Shown here piece after piece: positions 47,073 through 57,300 of a DNA stretch of 64,000 nt. This DNA comes from Gottfriedia solisilvae (GTDB taxonomy: Bacteria; Bacillota; Bacilli; Bacillales; Bacillaceae_G): contig NZ_NETJ01000003.1 in the NCBI RefSeq assembly GCF_002128405.1, forward strand, positions 496,001 through 560,000, written 5' to 3'. A program made the translations under genes and the position numbers. The notes under the pieces were generated by a model. It was not told the origin of the DNA. It did not search any database and was given only the letters and a program-made list of their open reading frames with translations. Within the stretch, counting starts at the first letter, position 1. The number at the start of each line of letters is the position of its first letter.

Positions 47073-49064
47073 ATGTCAAAAAAGTTTATGTTCACAAAAA
47101 CAGTACCTGTGGCACTTACATTATTGTTAAGCACTACCATGACAGATGCCGCAACCTATACTACTCCATTACCAGCGACAAAAATAACAACACAAAAGAA
47201 TAGTTCAGTATATAAAGAATTAAACTTTGCAGATAAGCAAGATTTTGTAGATGCACATAAAGGATTTATTGCACCACTAAACAATAAACCGATAAAAAAT
47301 GCAAATGGGACAGTTATTTGGGATAGTAATCGATATTCGTTTATAAAAGAGGACAAATTTGCGGCTGCAACAGTTAACCCAAGTTTATGGAGACAAGCTC
47401 AATTACAAAATACTTCAGGTCTTTTTAAGGTAGTTGATGGCGTTTATCAAGTTCGTGGACTAGATTTATCAGTCATGACGATTGTTGAAGGAAAAACAGG
47501 CTTAATTGTTTTGGATACAATGTCGACAGTTGAAACTGCTAAAGAAGCGATGGAATTATATTTTGCACATAGACCAAAAAAACCTGTAAGTGCAATTGTG
47601 ATCAGTCATAGTCATGCAGATCATTTTGGTGGCATTAAAGGAGTTGCTGGGTATGCAACAGATCCTAAAAAGGTTCCAATCGTTGTGCCGAATGGATTTA
47701 ATGAAGAAGCATTAAGTGAAAATGTTCTTTTAGGGAATATCATGTCCCGACGTGCAGGTTATATGTTTGGTAATCTATTACCAGCTAATGAGAAAGGATT
47801 TGTTACAGCAGGTATTGGACCAGGTTTAAGTACAGGAACGTTTAGTTATATGCAGCCAACTATTGAAATAAAGGACGATGTCCAAACAATGCAAATAGAT
47901 GGTCTTACTTTTGAATTTTTATTAACTGTTCATACTGAAGCTCCTGCTGAAATGCATTATTATATCAAGGATTATAAAGCATTAGTAGTAGCAGAAAATA
48001 CAGGACATACATTACACAATATTTATACATTAAGGGGAGCAAAGACAAGAGATGCCCTGAAATGGACAGAAGCACTTGATCAAACAATTGATTTATATTG
48101 TAAAGAAGATATTGATGTAATGGTAACTGCACATAGCTGGCCGTTATGGGGTAAGGACCGAGTAATCGAGCAATTAACAAAACAACGCGATATATATAAA
48201 TATATTCATGATCAAACGATACGCATGGCAAACTTAGGCTACACAGCGGATGAAATCGCAGATAAGATTAAGCTTCCTAAGAGCTTAGATAAATATTGGG
48301 CTAATCGTGGATATTATGGGAATTTAAAACAAAATGTGAAGGCTGTATATAATTTTTATTTAGGCAATTTTAGTGGAAATCCATCAGATTTGGATCCACT
48401 TCCGGAAATAGAAGCTGGAGCTAAATATGTGAAGTATATGGGCGGAGAAAAAAATGTATTGAAATTAGCGAAAGCAGACTATAGCAAAGGCGAATATAGA
48501 TGGGTAGCTGAAGTATTAAAACATGTGGTGATGTCGAACCCGAAAAATACTGAAGCAAAAAACTTACTTGCTAATGCTTACGAACAATTAGGCTATCAAG
48601 CAGAATCTTCAGTATGGCGTAACTTCTATCTTACTGGTGCACAAGAGCTAAGAAAAGGCGTTGTAAAAGATGACTCAAAACGTCCGAATCCTATGAATTT
48701 AGACATGCTGATGAATATGCCAGTTGAAGATTTTATGAATTTCTTCTCAATCAAACTGAATGGAACAAAAGCAGAAGGTAAACAGTATGCATTTAATGTG
48801 TCATTAACAGATTTAAAAACGAATTACTCAATCAATGTAGGTAATTCAGTTCTAAACTATAAAAAAGATCAGCAAGCTACAAATCCTGACGCTACATTAA
48901 CAGTTGATAAAGTAACATTCTATTTAATTGCGCTTGGTTTGGCTGACATGGATCAGATGGAAGCTGCTGGTAAGATTTCCATTTCAGGAAATAAACAAAA
49001 ATTTAAAGAACTATTGTCACTAATGGACAAGTTTGACCCATGGCCAAATATCGTAACACCTTAA
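47073..49064 (+). CDS. Secreted alkyl sulfatase (SdsA1/BDS1-like, MBL fold)
   Basis: 663 aa with a signal peptide (1-26). The metallo-beta-lactamase motif is H179-S-H181-A-D183-H184 (HSHADHFGG), followed by further ligands in AENTGHTLHN and the family mark TAHSWPLWG. A helical dimerisation region covers about 390-540, and an SCP2-like C-terminal domain covers about 545-660. The order and length match linear alkyl sulfatases that hydrolyse primary alkyl sulfates such as dodecyl sulfate to alcohol and sulfate, usually in the periplasm or outside the cell. AGAGGTGG precedes the ATG. It is followed on the same strand by aldehyde dehydrogenase, alcohol dehydrogenase and acyl-CoA ligase genes, which would process the alcohol. 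Confidence 0.92.
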   Translation: MSKKFMFTKTVPVALTLLLSTTMTDAATYTTPLPATKITTQKNSSVYKELNFADKQDFVDAHKGFIAPLNNKPIKNANGTVIWDSNRYSFIKEDKFAAATVNPSLWRQAQLQNTSGLFKVVDGVYQVRGLDLSVMTIVEGKTGLIVLDTMSTVETAKEAMELYFAHRPKKPVSAIVISHSHADHFGGIKGVAGYATDPKKVPIVVPNGFNEEALSENVLLGNIMSRRAGYMFGNLLPANEKGFVTAGIGPGLSTGTFSYMQPTIEIKDDVQTMQIDGLTFEFLLTVHTEAPAEMHYYIKDYKALVVAENTGHTLHNIYTLRGAKTRDALKWTEALDQTIDLYCKEDIDVMVTAHSWPLWGKDRVIEQLTKQRDIYKYIHDQTIRMANLGYTADEIADKIKLPKSLDKYWANRGYYGNLKQNVKAVYNFYLGNFSGNPSDLDPLPEIEAGAKYVKYMGGEKNVLKLAKADYSKGEYRWVAEVLKHVVMSNPKNTEAKNLLANAYEQLGYQAESSVWRNFYLTGAQELRKGVVKDDSKRPNPMNLDMLMNMPVEDFMNFFSIKLNGTKAEGKQYAFNVSLTDLKTNYSINVGNSVLNYKKDQQATNPDATLTVDKVTFYLIALGLADMDQMEAAGKISISGNKQKFKELLSLMDKFDPWPNIVTP

Positions 49065-49109
49065 TGAAGATGAATCTTTAGGTCATAAAATGTAATCGCT
49101 TTATTTATA

Positions 49110-49164
49110 GGCTCTGTTAATCAAAATGGTTAAGCAACTTGTAACGGTAACAGAGTCTTTTTTT
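49110..49164 (+). terminator. Hairpin terminator resembling MITE ends
   Basis: GGCTCTGTTA and TAACAGAGTC (one G-U pair) enclose a 28-nt loop with inner GTTA/TAAC pairing, then T7. It probably ends the sulfatase transcript. The outer bases match the terminal repeats of the element at 35518-35749, so it may be a deleted copy of it. Confidence 0.7.
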
Positions 49165-49190
49165 AAAAACTATTTTTAGGAGGTCTTTTT

Positions 49191-50708
49191 ATGCAAACAG
49201 CTGTAAAAGTATTGGAATTTCCACTTTATATTGATGGGAAATGGACACCTGCAGTAAGTGGTGAAACTTTTAATGTGAAAAATCCGGCAACTGGTGAAGT
49301 AATTGCTAAGGTTGCTAAAGCTGGAAAACAGGATACAGAAGTTGCAATTGCTTCTGCTCGTAAAGCTTATGATTCAGGTGTATGGGCTAAAAAATCCCCT
49401 AAAGAAAGAGCGCAAATTTTAATTAATTTTGGAAATAAAATAGTAGAGAACTCTCAGGAACTAGCTTTCTTGGAAGCAATTAGTTCAGGCGCAACTGTAA
49501 GAAGGATTTCAAATCTTGATATTTTATATTTAGTAGATTTACTTCAACAAACTGCTAAATTTACGATGGAATATCCGTTTGTAGAATCATTACCAGTTAT
49601 CCCATTTCCAGGACCAAGCAATAATCAGGTTTGGCGTGAATCAATCGGTGTTGTAGCAGCAATTACGCCTTGGAACCTTCCTATGCTTTTAGCGATGTGG
49701 AAAATTGCACCTGCTCTTGCAATGGGAAATTCGATAGTTGTAAAACCGGCATCTAATACACCACTTTCTACGCTAAAACTTGCTCAGTTAGCAACTGAAG
49801 CTGGAGTTCCAGCAGGTGTGTTCAATGTTGTATCGGGACCTGGGGCTACAGTTGGTGAAGTATTGGCTACTCATCCACACGTAGATAAAATTGCTTTTAC
49901 TGGATCAACAGAAGTAGGTCGCCACATTATGCAAATGGCATCGGAAACAGTAAAACGAGTTACTTTGGAATTAGGTGGTAAATCACCATCGATCGTTTTA
50001 CCAGATGCTGATTTAGATATCGTGATTCCAGGAAGCTTATTTGGATTCTGTCTACACTCTGGACAACTTTGTGAATCTGGCACACGTCTATTAGTACATG
50101 ATTCTATTTATGATGAAGTTGTTGATCAATTAGGAAAATTGGCTTCTTCGATTACGATTGGAAATCAGCTCGATATGGCAAACGGAATGGGTCCTATGGC
50201 TTCTGAGCAGCAACTTAACACAGTTTTATCATATGTTGAAGCTGGAATTAAAGAAGGTGCCCGCTTAGTATGTGGTGGAAAACGTTTAACGGGTGAAGGC
50301 TATGATCATGGCTATTTCATTGAACCAACTATTTTCGCAGATGTAGACAATAAAATGAAAATTGCTCAAGAAGAAATTTTCGGCCCTGTTCTTTGTGTGA
50401 TTCGTTACTCCACGATTGAGGAAGCAATTGAAATTGCGAATGATACGATCTTTGGATTAGCTGCGGGAGTCTGGTCGAAGGACGTTAACAAAGCACTTCA
50501 AGTTTCACGTGAATTAAAAGCAGGGACTGTTTGGATTAATGACTGGCACATGCTTAGAAGTGATGCACCATTTGGTGGATATAAACAAAGCGGTTTTGGA
50601 CGCGAGCTTGGAAAATATGCATTAGATGAATACACACAAGTAAAACATGTTCATGTTTCATTAACACCGGAACTAAGTCAAAAACCATGGTATGGAATTT
50701 TACTATAA
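49191..50708 (+). CDS. Aldehyde dehydrogenase (NAD(P)+)
   Basis: 505 aa, full length. Rossmann and active-site marks: ITPWNLP near 160, the FTGSTEVG nucleotide motif, the general base Glu260 (LELGGKSP), the nucleophile Cys294 (SGQLCESGTR), and EEIFGPV toward the C terminus. It oxidises an aldehyde to the acid. In this gene order the likely substrate is a fatty aldehyde from alkyl sulfate breakdown. AGGAGG lies 8 nt before the ATG. It ends 55 bases before the alcohol dehydrogenase gene, with no terminator seen between, so the two form an operon. Confidence 0.94.
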   Translation: MQTAVKVLEFPLYIDGKWTPAVSGETFNVKNPATGEVIAKVAKAGKQDTEVAIASARKAYDSGVWAKKSPKERAQILINFGNKIVENSQELAFLEAISSGATVRRISNLDILYLVDLLQQTAKFTMEYPFVESLPVIPFPGPSNNQVWRESIGVVAAITPWNLPMLLAMWKIAPALAMGNSIVVKPASNTPLSTLKLAQLATEAGVPAGVFNVVSGPGATVGEVLATHPHVDKIAFTGSTEVGRHIMQMASETVKRVTLELGGKSPSIVLPDADLDIVIPGSLFGFCLHSGQLCESGTRLLVHDSIYDEVVDQLGKLASSITIGNQLDMANGMGPMASEQQLNTVLSYVEAGIKEGARLVCGGKRLTGEGYDHGYFIEPTIFADVDNKMKIAQEEIFGPVLCVIRYSTIEEAIEIANDTIFGLAAGVWSKDVNKALQVSRELKAGTVWINDWHMLRSDAPFGGYKQSGFGRELGKYALDEYTQVKHVHVSLTPELSQKPWYGILL

Positions 50709-50763
50709 GAAAAATAGATTCATAATTTAATGTTTATAAAAAATTATAGAAAAGAGTGATCCT

Positions 50764-51972
50764 ATGGTAACGTCATTTTTTCAGTTTTCAGTTCGAACAG
50801 TTGTAAATAGTGGTGTAGGAGCACGCTCATTGTTACCTGAAATGATTAAAGATCTTGGCGGTAAAAGAGCGGTTCTTTATGTAGATAAAGGAATTACGCA
50901 AGCTGGAATCACAGATAAAATTAAGGAATTGTTCGAGGTTGTTCCTGGAGCGGTTCAGTTAGTTGGTGTCTTTGAGGATATCGAGCAAGATGCAAAAGGG
51001 GCAATTATTAACCGAGGTGCTAAATATTTTAAAGAATGTAACGGAGATGCATTAATTGCTGTTGGTGGTGGTAGTGTTTTAGACACAGTAAAAGCAATAA
51101 AATGGATGCTTCATAATAAAGTCGATGATATTCGTAATGAACTTCTTGTTGGAAATATCATGCAATTTTGGCCTGAAGCGGAGTACATTGCAATTCCTCA
51201 TGTTGCAATTCCAACTACTGCTGGAACTGGAGCAGAGGTATCACCAGTAGCTGTCGTATTGAATGAAATTGCTGGAATTAAAACAAATATACTAAATCCA
51301 TTTATTAGTGCGGATATGGCAATACTAGATCCTGAACTAACTGTTGGATTACCACCAAAAATTACAGCATTTACAGGTTTTGATGCATTAACTCATGCTG
51401 TCGAAGCATATTTTTCTCCTCAATCGAATCCAATGGCAGATGCATATGCACTTCAATCGATTCGAATGATTGTAGAAAATCTTCAAACAGCCGTTCATAA
51501 AGGACAAGATATAGTTGCAAGAGCAAATATGTTAATGGCTAGTACAATGGCAATCTCTGCTTTTTGTTTAACAATCAATGCAGTTCCAGTTCATAATATT
51601 GCTCATGTGTTTGGGGCAAAATTCAATATTCCACATGGACTAGCAAATGCAGTGTTATTACCAAGTGTAATGGAAACTATGGCACCTTTCTATTTAAGAA
51701 GAATTCATGGATTTGCCGACGCACTTGGAATTAGTAACCTGCCAGAAAAACCTGAAGATTGTCTGAAAGTCGTAGTTGCATTCATTCAAAACTTAAGAAC
51801 GAAAGTGGGACTACCTGATACATTTGCTGATTTTAATGTGAATGTTGATAATATGGCATACATAGTCGCAATGGTTCACAGTGATCCGACTGGCTTATTT
51901 TATAAAATTCCACCAGAAGTAATTGCTAAAGTTTCAAATGAAGTTGCTGGAACTAGTTTAGGAGTTTCATAA
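50764..51972 (+). CDS. Iron-containing (group III) alcohol dehydrogenase
   Basis: 402 aa. The GGGSVLD NAD-binding loop is at about 101-107 and TTAGTGAEVSP follows. Metal ligands Asp207 and His211 lie in FDALTHAVEAY, His277 in VPVHNIAHV, and His291 in IPHGLANA. The 14-residue gap between the last two fits FucO/AdhB-type enzymes. It interconverts alcohols and aldehydes; next to an alkyl sulfatase the natural substrate is probably a fatty alcohol, giving the aldehyde for the gene before it. AAAAGAGTGA precedes the ATG. A hairpin without a T-run (51984-52005) separates it from the acyl-CoA ligase gene. Confidence 0.93.
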   Translation: MVTSFFQFSVRTVVNSGVGARSLLPEMIKDLGGKRAVLYVDKGITQAGITDKIKELFEVVPGAVQLVGVFEDIEQDAKGAIINRGAKYFKECNGDALIAVGGGSVLDTVKAIKWMLHNKVDDIRNELLVGNIMQFWPEAEYIAIPHVAIPTTAGTGAEVSPVAVVLNEIAGIKTNILNPFISADMAILDPELTVGLPPKITAFTGFDALTHAVEAYFSPQSNPMADAYALQSIRMIVENLQTAVHKGQDIVARANMLMASTMAISAFCLTINAVPVHNIAHVFGAKFNIPHGLANAVLLPSVMETMAPFYLRRIHGFADALGISNLPEKPEDCLKVVVAFIQNLRTKVGLPDTFADFNVNVDNMAYIVAMVHSDPTGLFYKIPPEVIAKVSNEVAGTSLGVS

Positions 51973-51983
51973 TTTAAATGAAG

Positions 51984-52005
51984 GGCACCATCATTGGATG
52001 GTGCC
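51984..52005 (+). repeat. Intercistronic hairpin
   Basis: GGCACCATC and GATGGTGCC with a 4-nt loop and no T-run, 12 bases after the alcohol dehydrogenase stop. It may protect or process the operon mRNA. Confidence 0.7.
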
Positions 52006-52108
52006 TCAACATGTAGAAAAAGTGTATATGAATAAAAAGTTGGTGATTAGTTATATGGAGTTTGACTTTTATCTTGTTAACGATTGTATTGATAGGGGAG
52101 GAAGCAAT

Positions 52109-53635
52109 ATGACTTGGAATTTAATTACAAGTTTGAAAAAAAGTGTAGAAAAATACCCAAATCGAAATGTAATTTCATTTGCAGGTAAGGATATAACATA
52201 TTCCGAACTAAATAAACAAGTTGACTGTGTAGCTTTTAACTTAGCTGCTAATGGAATCAATAAAGGTGATAAAGTTGCATTAATATTAGGGAACTGTCCT
52301 GAGTTTGTTATTTCTTATTATGGAATTCTACGTGCAGGCGCAGTAGTTATACCGATTAATCCAATTTATACAAAGGATGAAATTTCATATATATTATCTA
52401 ATTCTGAAGCAAAAGCTGTCATTGCAAATTTTGAATTGGAAGCGATAATTGATTCACTTAAAATGGAATGTAAACAAATAGAAATATTGTACTATGTTGG
52501 ATCGAATAAAGCTGAATTTAATTGGGAGCAGTTGATCGAATTTAGGTTAAAAGATTATGAATATCCATTAATTACAGAAGAGGATCTTGCCGTAATTTTA
52601 TATACTTCTGGAACAACAGGAAAACCAAAAGGTGCTATGTTAAGTCACAGAAATATGGCTTCAAATGCAGAGTCAATTGTTAAACTAGTGGAGTTTCAAA
52701 AAGAAGATCGCATTTTAGCAGTTCTTCCTATGTTCCATATATTTTGTCTATCTGTCTGTATTAATGCGCCTATTATGAGTGGAGCGAATATTGTAATTGC
52801 ACAGAAGTTTATTCCAAATGAAATCATTCATACTATTTTTAATGAGAAAGTATCATTATTTGTGGGTGTACCGACAATGTATAGTTTCTTATTTCAATTA
52901 AAAGATTATACAGCTGAACATTTTAAAACAATTCGTGCCTGCTTATCGGGTGGTGCCCCATTGCCAGATGAATTAATTCAAAGATTTGAAGAAAAATATC
53001 AAGTTACTATTCTTGAAGGATTTGGTTGTACAGAAACAGCACCCGCTACAGCCTTTAATCCAATAAATGGTAAAAGAAAAAGGGGTTCCGTTGGAATTAA
53101 TATTCCAAATGTATACAATATGATTGTCGATCCAAATGGAGATGAGTTACCAAGAGGTGAAGTTGGTGAGTTAATAGTTAAAGGACCAAATGTTATGTTG
53201 GGTTATTTAGGTATGCCAGAGGCTACATCTTTTGCTATAAAGAATGGTTGGTTCCATACTGGTGACTTAGCAAAAATGGATGAGGATGGCTATATTTTTA
53301 TCGTTGATCGAATGAAGGATCTGATAATTGTAGGCGGTTATAATGTGTATCCTCGAGAAGTAGAAGAAGTACTATATCAACATCCAGCAGTAGTAGAAGC
53401 AGCAGTAATTGGGATTACAGACCCAGTTTTTGGAGAACAAGTAAAAGCTTTTGTTGTATGTAATGATGAAAGTGTATCAGCTGCTGAATTAATACAATTC
53501 TGTAGTGTTAAATTAGCAAAATATAAAGCACCTAGAGCTATTGAAATCATCTCTGAATTACCTAAAAATAGTACAGGGAAAATCTTACGTAGAGCAATAC
53601 GCGAATCAGTAGAAATGCACGCTAAGTCAAATTAA
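52109..53635 (+). CDS. Long-chain acyl-CoA synthetase (AMP-forming)
   Basis: 508 aa. ATG 52109 is chosen because GGGGAGGAAG lies directly upstream and the family's typical start (TWNLITSLKKSVEKYPNR) follows; longer frames from 51998 cross the intercistronic region. ANL motifs: YTSGTTGKPKG at about 164 (A3), GFGCTETAP at about 304 (A5), HTGDLAKMDEDGY at about 383 (A7), VDRMKDLIIVGGYNVYPREV (A8) and PKNSTGKILRR with the catalytic Lys (A10). It joins a fatty acid to CoA. As last gene of the cluster it would feed the acid from the aldehyde dehydrogenase into beta-oxidation. A terminator follows at 53731. Confidence 0.94.
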   Translation: MTWNLITSLKKSVEKYPNRNVISFAGKDITYSELNKQVDCVAFNLAANGINKGDKVALILGNCPEFVISYYGILRAGAVVIPINPIYTKDEISYILSNSEAKAVIANFELEAIIDSLKMECKQIEILYYVGSNKAEFNWEQLIEFRLKDYEYPLITEEDLAVILYTSGTTGKPKGAMLSHRNMASNAESIVKLVEFQKEDRILAVLPMFHIFCLSVCINAPIMSGANIVIAQKFIPNEIIHTIFNEKVSLFVGVPTMYSFLFQLKDYTAEHFKTIRACLSGGAPLPDELIQRFEEKYQVTILEGFGCTETAPATAFNPINGKRKRGSVGINIPNVYNMIVDPNGDELPRGEVGELIVKGPNVMLGYLGMPEATSFAIKNGWFHTGDLAKMDEDGYIFIVDRMKDLIIVGGYNVYPREVEEVLYQHPAVVEAAVIGITDPVFGEQVKAFVVCNDESVSAAELIQFCSVKLAKYKAPRAIEIISELPKNSTGKILRRAIRESVEMHAKSN

Positions 53636-53730
53636 ATTCAACCTAATTTTTTGAACAAATCATATTCCTACCATGTAATGAACAGTGGTTTGATCATTGT
53701 TTGGCTGTCAATTGGGATGACAAATGAATT

Positions 53731-53767
53731 AGCTCAAACTCTTTGTAAAAAGGGTTTGGGCTTTTTT
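53731..53767 (+). terminator. Rho-independent terminator of the alkyl-sulfate operon
   Basis: AGCTCAAACTCTTT pairs with AAAGGGTTTGGGCT using G-U pairs, then T6. Confidence 0.85.
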
Positions 53768-54328
53768 ATATTAAGTTAATTGTATTGTGTTTTCAATTCA
53801 TCTTTATAACATTAAAAATGAAATTGGTAATTATTGTTGTAAACTTAAATATAACATTTTTTCAAAATATTATATTTGGGTTTGTAAATTTTCAATTGAA
53901 GATAGAATTGAGCTTTAAAAACAAAACTCTTAAAATTTTACTCTAAAAAAATAGAATTAATTTATTTTGAAATAACTTAAAACTATTTTCCCTCTATTTT
54001 TTAATTTTTAAAATCATCTTCAACAGCAGAATTCCCCCAAGTTTATTTATGAATCTTTTTAAATTTGATTCAAATTCCTTCAGATTTCTATAATTATTTT
54101 TTTATTCTACAATTTACTGCAATTTCTGCTAATAATGATTCTATTATTATTGGGTTAAACAGAATAATTTATCATATATTCCCCCAATTTACGCCAAATA
54201 CAAGCTTAAGTAGAATAAGACTTATAGAAATAAGTGTTAAGAAAATTCTCAATACTTAAATTTTTATTAATGAAAATGATTGAGCAAGTAATCTCCAATA
54301 ATAGATTGCTCAGTCAAGGGGGGACAAC
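53768..54328. other. AT-rich upstream region of the 54329 protease
   Basis: No gene is supported; a 64-codon frame at 54065 has no ribosome site and low-complexity composition. ATTCCCCCAA occurs twice (about 54031 and 54179), a piece of the motif found before the 21168 protease. TGAGCAA and ATTGCTCA near 54282-54313 can form a bulged hairpin just before the ribosome site. Confidence 0.5.
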
Positions 54329-57300
54329 ATGAAGTTTAGAAGAAGGTTTTTGAAAAAAATTTCTTATTTGACAGTCTTCGGCCTTGTCATGTCAAACATG
54401 ACATTTGTATTAGCTGAAGAAAATTCGCAACAAAACCCATTCATTGCAAAAAATACAGAACCAGAATCAGGTATATTTGTAACAAATGGTAAAGGTAACC
54501 CTAATTCAGCTAATTTAACAAGTGAAGAGATTGAGAGATTAAAAGAAAAAGGTGAAAAATCGATCGAGGCTGCAATTGCTAGGGACAAGAAAAAGAAACT
54601 AGCAGATATGGAAAAGCTTGCGAAATTAGAAGCTCATAATCCAGAAGAGATGGTTTCGGTTATTGTTCAATTGAAGGGCCAAACTGTATCCGAAATGACA
54701 GCCGAAGAAAATGTTGGTGTTAATCAACAGTCTTTAAGTAATGCAAAAGATATGATTCAAGAAGACATAGATGCGACAAAAAACAAAATTAAGAACAAAC
54801 TTTCTGGTAGTAAATCAAAGAATTTAAAATTTAAACATGAGTTCGAAAACGTATTTAAAGGTTTTAGTATTAAAGATATTAAGTATGAAGATATCGACTA
54901 TATTAAATCCTTGCCAGATGTAAAAGCAGTTACATTACAACAAACATTTACTCCTGCGGTTAATCAACAGCATGACTTGACAGGAATCAAAAATCTTTGG
55001 AATGGTTCTACTTTAGGAAAACCTATCGGTTATCAAGGGGAAGGCATGGTTATCGCGATTGTTGATACGGGAGTTGACTATACTCATGAAGCATTCCCAG
55101 ATCCTAAAGATATGAGTAAAGCAAGAATTAAAAAAGGGAAATTTACTCGTCCAGATGGATCAACTTCTCTGAAAGTAGTAGACGGCTACAACTGGGCTGA
55201 TCAAAATGACGATATCATCCCACGTGTGGAAGATCCAAATAATGCAACTAGCTCACATGGTGTACACGTAGCAGGAATTGCGGCTGGATCTGGCCCTGTC
55301 ATTCAAGGAGTTGCACCTGAAGCTCAAATTATTGCAGAAAAAGTGTTCTCAGACAAACAAGCTGGTGCATTAACAGAAGATATTATTAAAGGGGTTGACC
55401 ATGCTTCAGCCTTAGGAGCAGATGTAATCAACATGAGTTTAGGTTCATCTTCTTCTTTCGATACAAGAGACCCTAATGATCCATTAGGGATTGCGATTCG
55501 AAATGCAACAGACGAGGGACATGTTGTCGTAGTAGCAGCAGGAAATGCGTCTAATGCCTATGCAGATCGATCTGGTGGTTTGGGTGAAACAATTAAAATT
55601 GGACAAACTCCTGATTTAAATAAAATTGGTAACCCAGGTGTTTATCCAGATTCATTTACAGTTGCAGCAGCAAATAACATAGTATCTAAACATACGTATA
55701 AATTTCATACAGACGAAGTTGATTTTGATATTACTGGAGAAGGTCTTGATGACTGGAATTGGCCAGCAGATAAAAACAAAGAGTATTCTTTAGTTTCTCT
55801 AGGAAAAGACAGTAGTGGAAATGAACGTATTGGAATACCTACAGATTACGATGGTTTAGATGTGACTGGTAAGGTCGTATTAATTAAGCGCGGAACAATA
55901 AGTTTTGCAGAAAAAGTAGCACATGCGAAACAAAAAGGTGCCGTAGGAGTAATCGTTTATAACTCAAGTTCTACTCAACCAGCTCCAGAACCTCAAGGCT
56001 TTGGATCAATTCCTTTTTCATTTATTAGTTATGATGATGGAAAAGCATTAGAAGATAAACTTACTTGTGGTGGTGGTGGTATTGATATAGGGCCACTTAG
56101 TACATGTGGTGGGGGACCAGTTATTGGCCCGTTAGATGCTACAACTCAAAAGTCAATTAAGTTTAAAATTAATGATGAGACTGTAGGCTCAGCATTCGCT
56201 GAATCGAACCCAGGGCAACCAACAGATTTCACATCCTGGGGAACTACTAGTGATTTATTATTAAAGCCAGAAGTAATGGCTCCTGGACATGCGATTTATT
56301 CGTCAGTTAGAACAGCAGATACAACTAAACATAATGCATATGAGAATGAAGATGGAACGTCTATGGCAGCTCCTTATGTAGCTGGAGCTGTTGCTGATGT
56401 TATGCAAGCTTTGATCGAAAAAGGATTTAAACCTGGAACAAGAAAGTTTGCACAATTAACAAAGAATTTAATCATGAATACATCTATTCCAGCCAAAAGA
56501 GATTATGTCAATTCGAACAATTCAATTGACCGAATTGATTATATGACAGAATACCAACCTAGAAGACAAGGAGCAGGTATGATTCGTCCGGATCTAGCTG
56601 TGAAATCTCCTGTTGTTGTCACAGGCTCAACTGAAACTGGAAGCATTAGTTTAAAAGAAATTGATAAAGACACTATATTTACATTAACTGCTTCAAATCT
56701 TTCAAATAAATCTGTTACGTACAAATTAAATGGAAATGTGATGACGGATGTTTTAAAAGACTCGCTTAATACAAATTCAGATAACATTCGTAGTCGATAT
56801 TTGGATGATGCAAAAGTATCATTTGATTTAAAGGAAATTACAATCCCAGCAAATTCAACTAAGACCGTGAGTGTTACATTATCTTTAACAGATGCTACAG
56901 TAAAAAACACGTTTGTTGAGGGCTATATTTATTTAACACCGACAGATTCAAGCAACCCAACTTTAAACGTTCCATATAATGGTTTTTATGGCAATTGGGA
57001 TGAGCCAAAAGTTATCGATACGCAAGATACAACTGATGTATGGACTCAGTCAGGATTTGGAACACAATTAGCAATTCAAACAGGTCCTTTTTATTTTGGA
57101 TACGAGGAGGTATTCGGTAAGCCACAAACACCGGCTCAAATCGCTTTAGGTGACAAGTTTTATGCTTTTGGTCCACAATTCTCCCCAGTACCTGCGCTTG
57201 CTTTGCTTCGAAGCGCGCGTAACTTAAAAATAGATGTTGTTGATAAAGAACATAATCTTGTGACACACATGGCAGATGAACAATGGTTTGCAAAAGGTGA

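Noticed and set aside
54065-54259. A 64-codon frame before the 54329 protease
   Set aside because: No ribosome site, low-complexity Ile/Asn-rich product, and located in a typical AT-rich promoter region.
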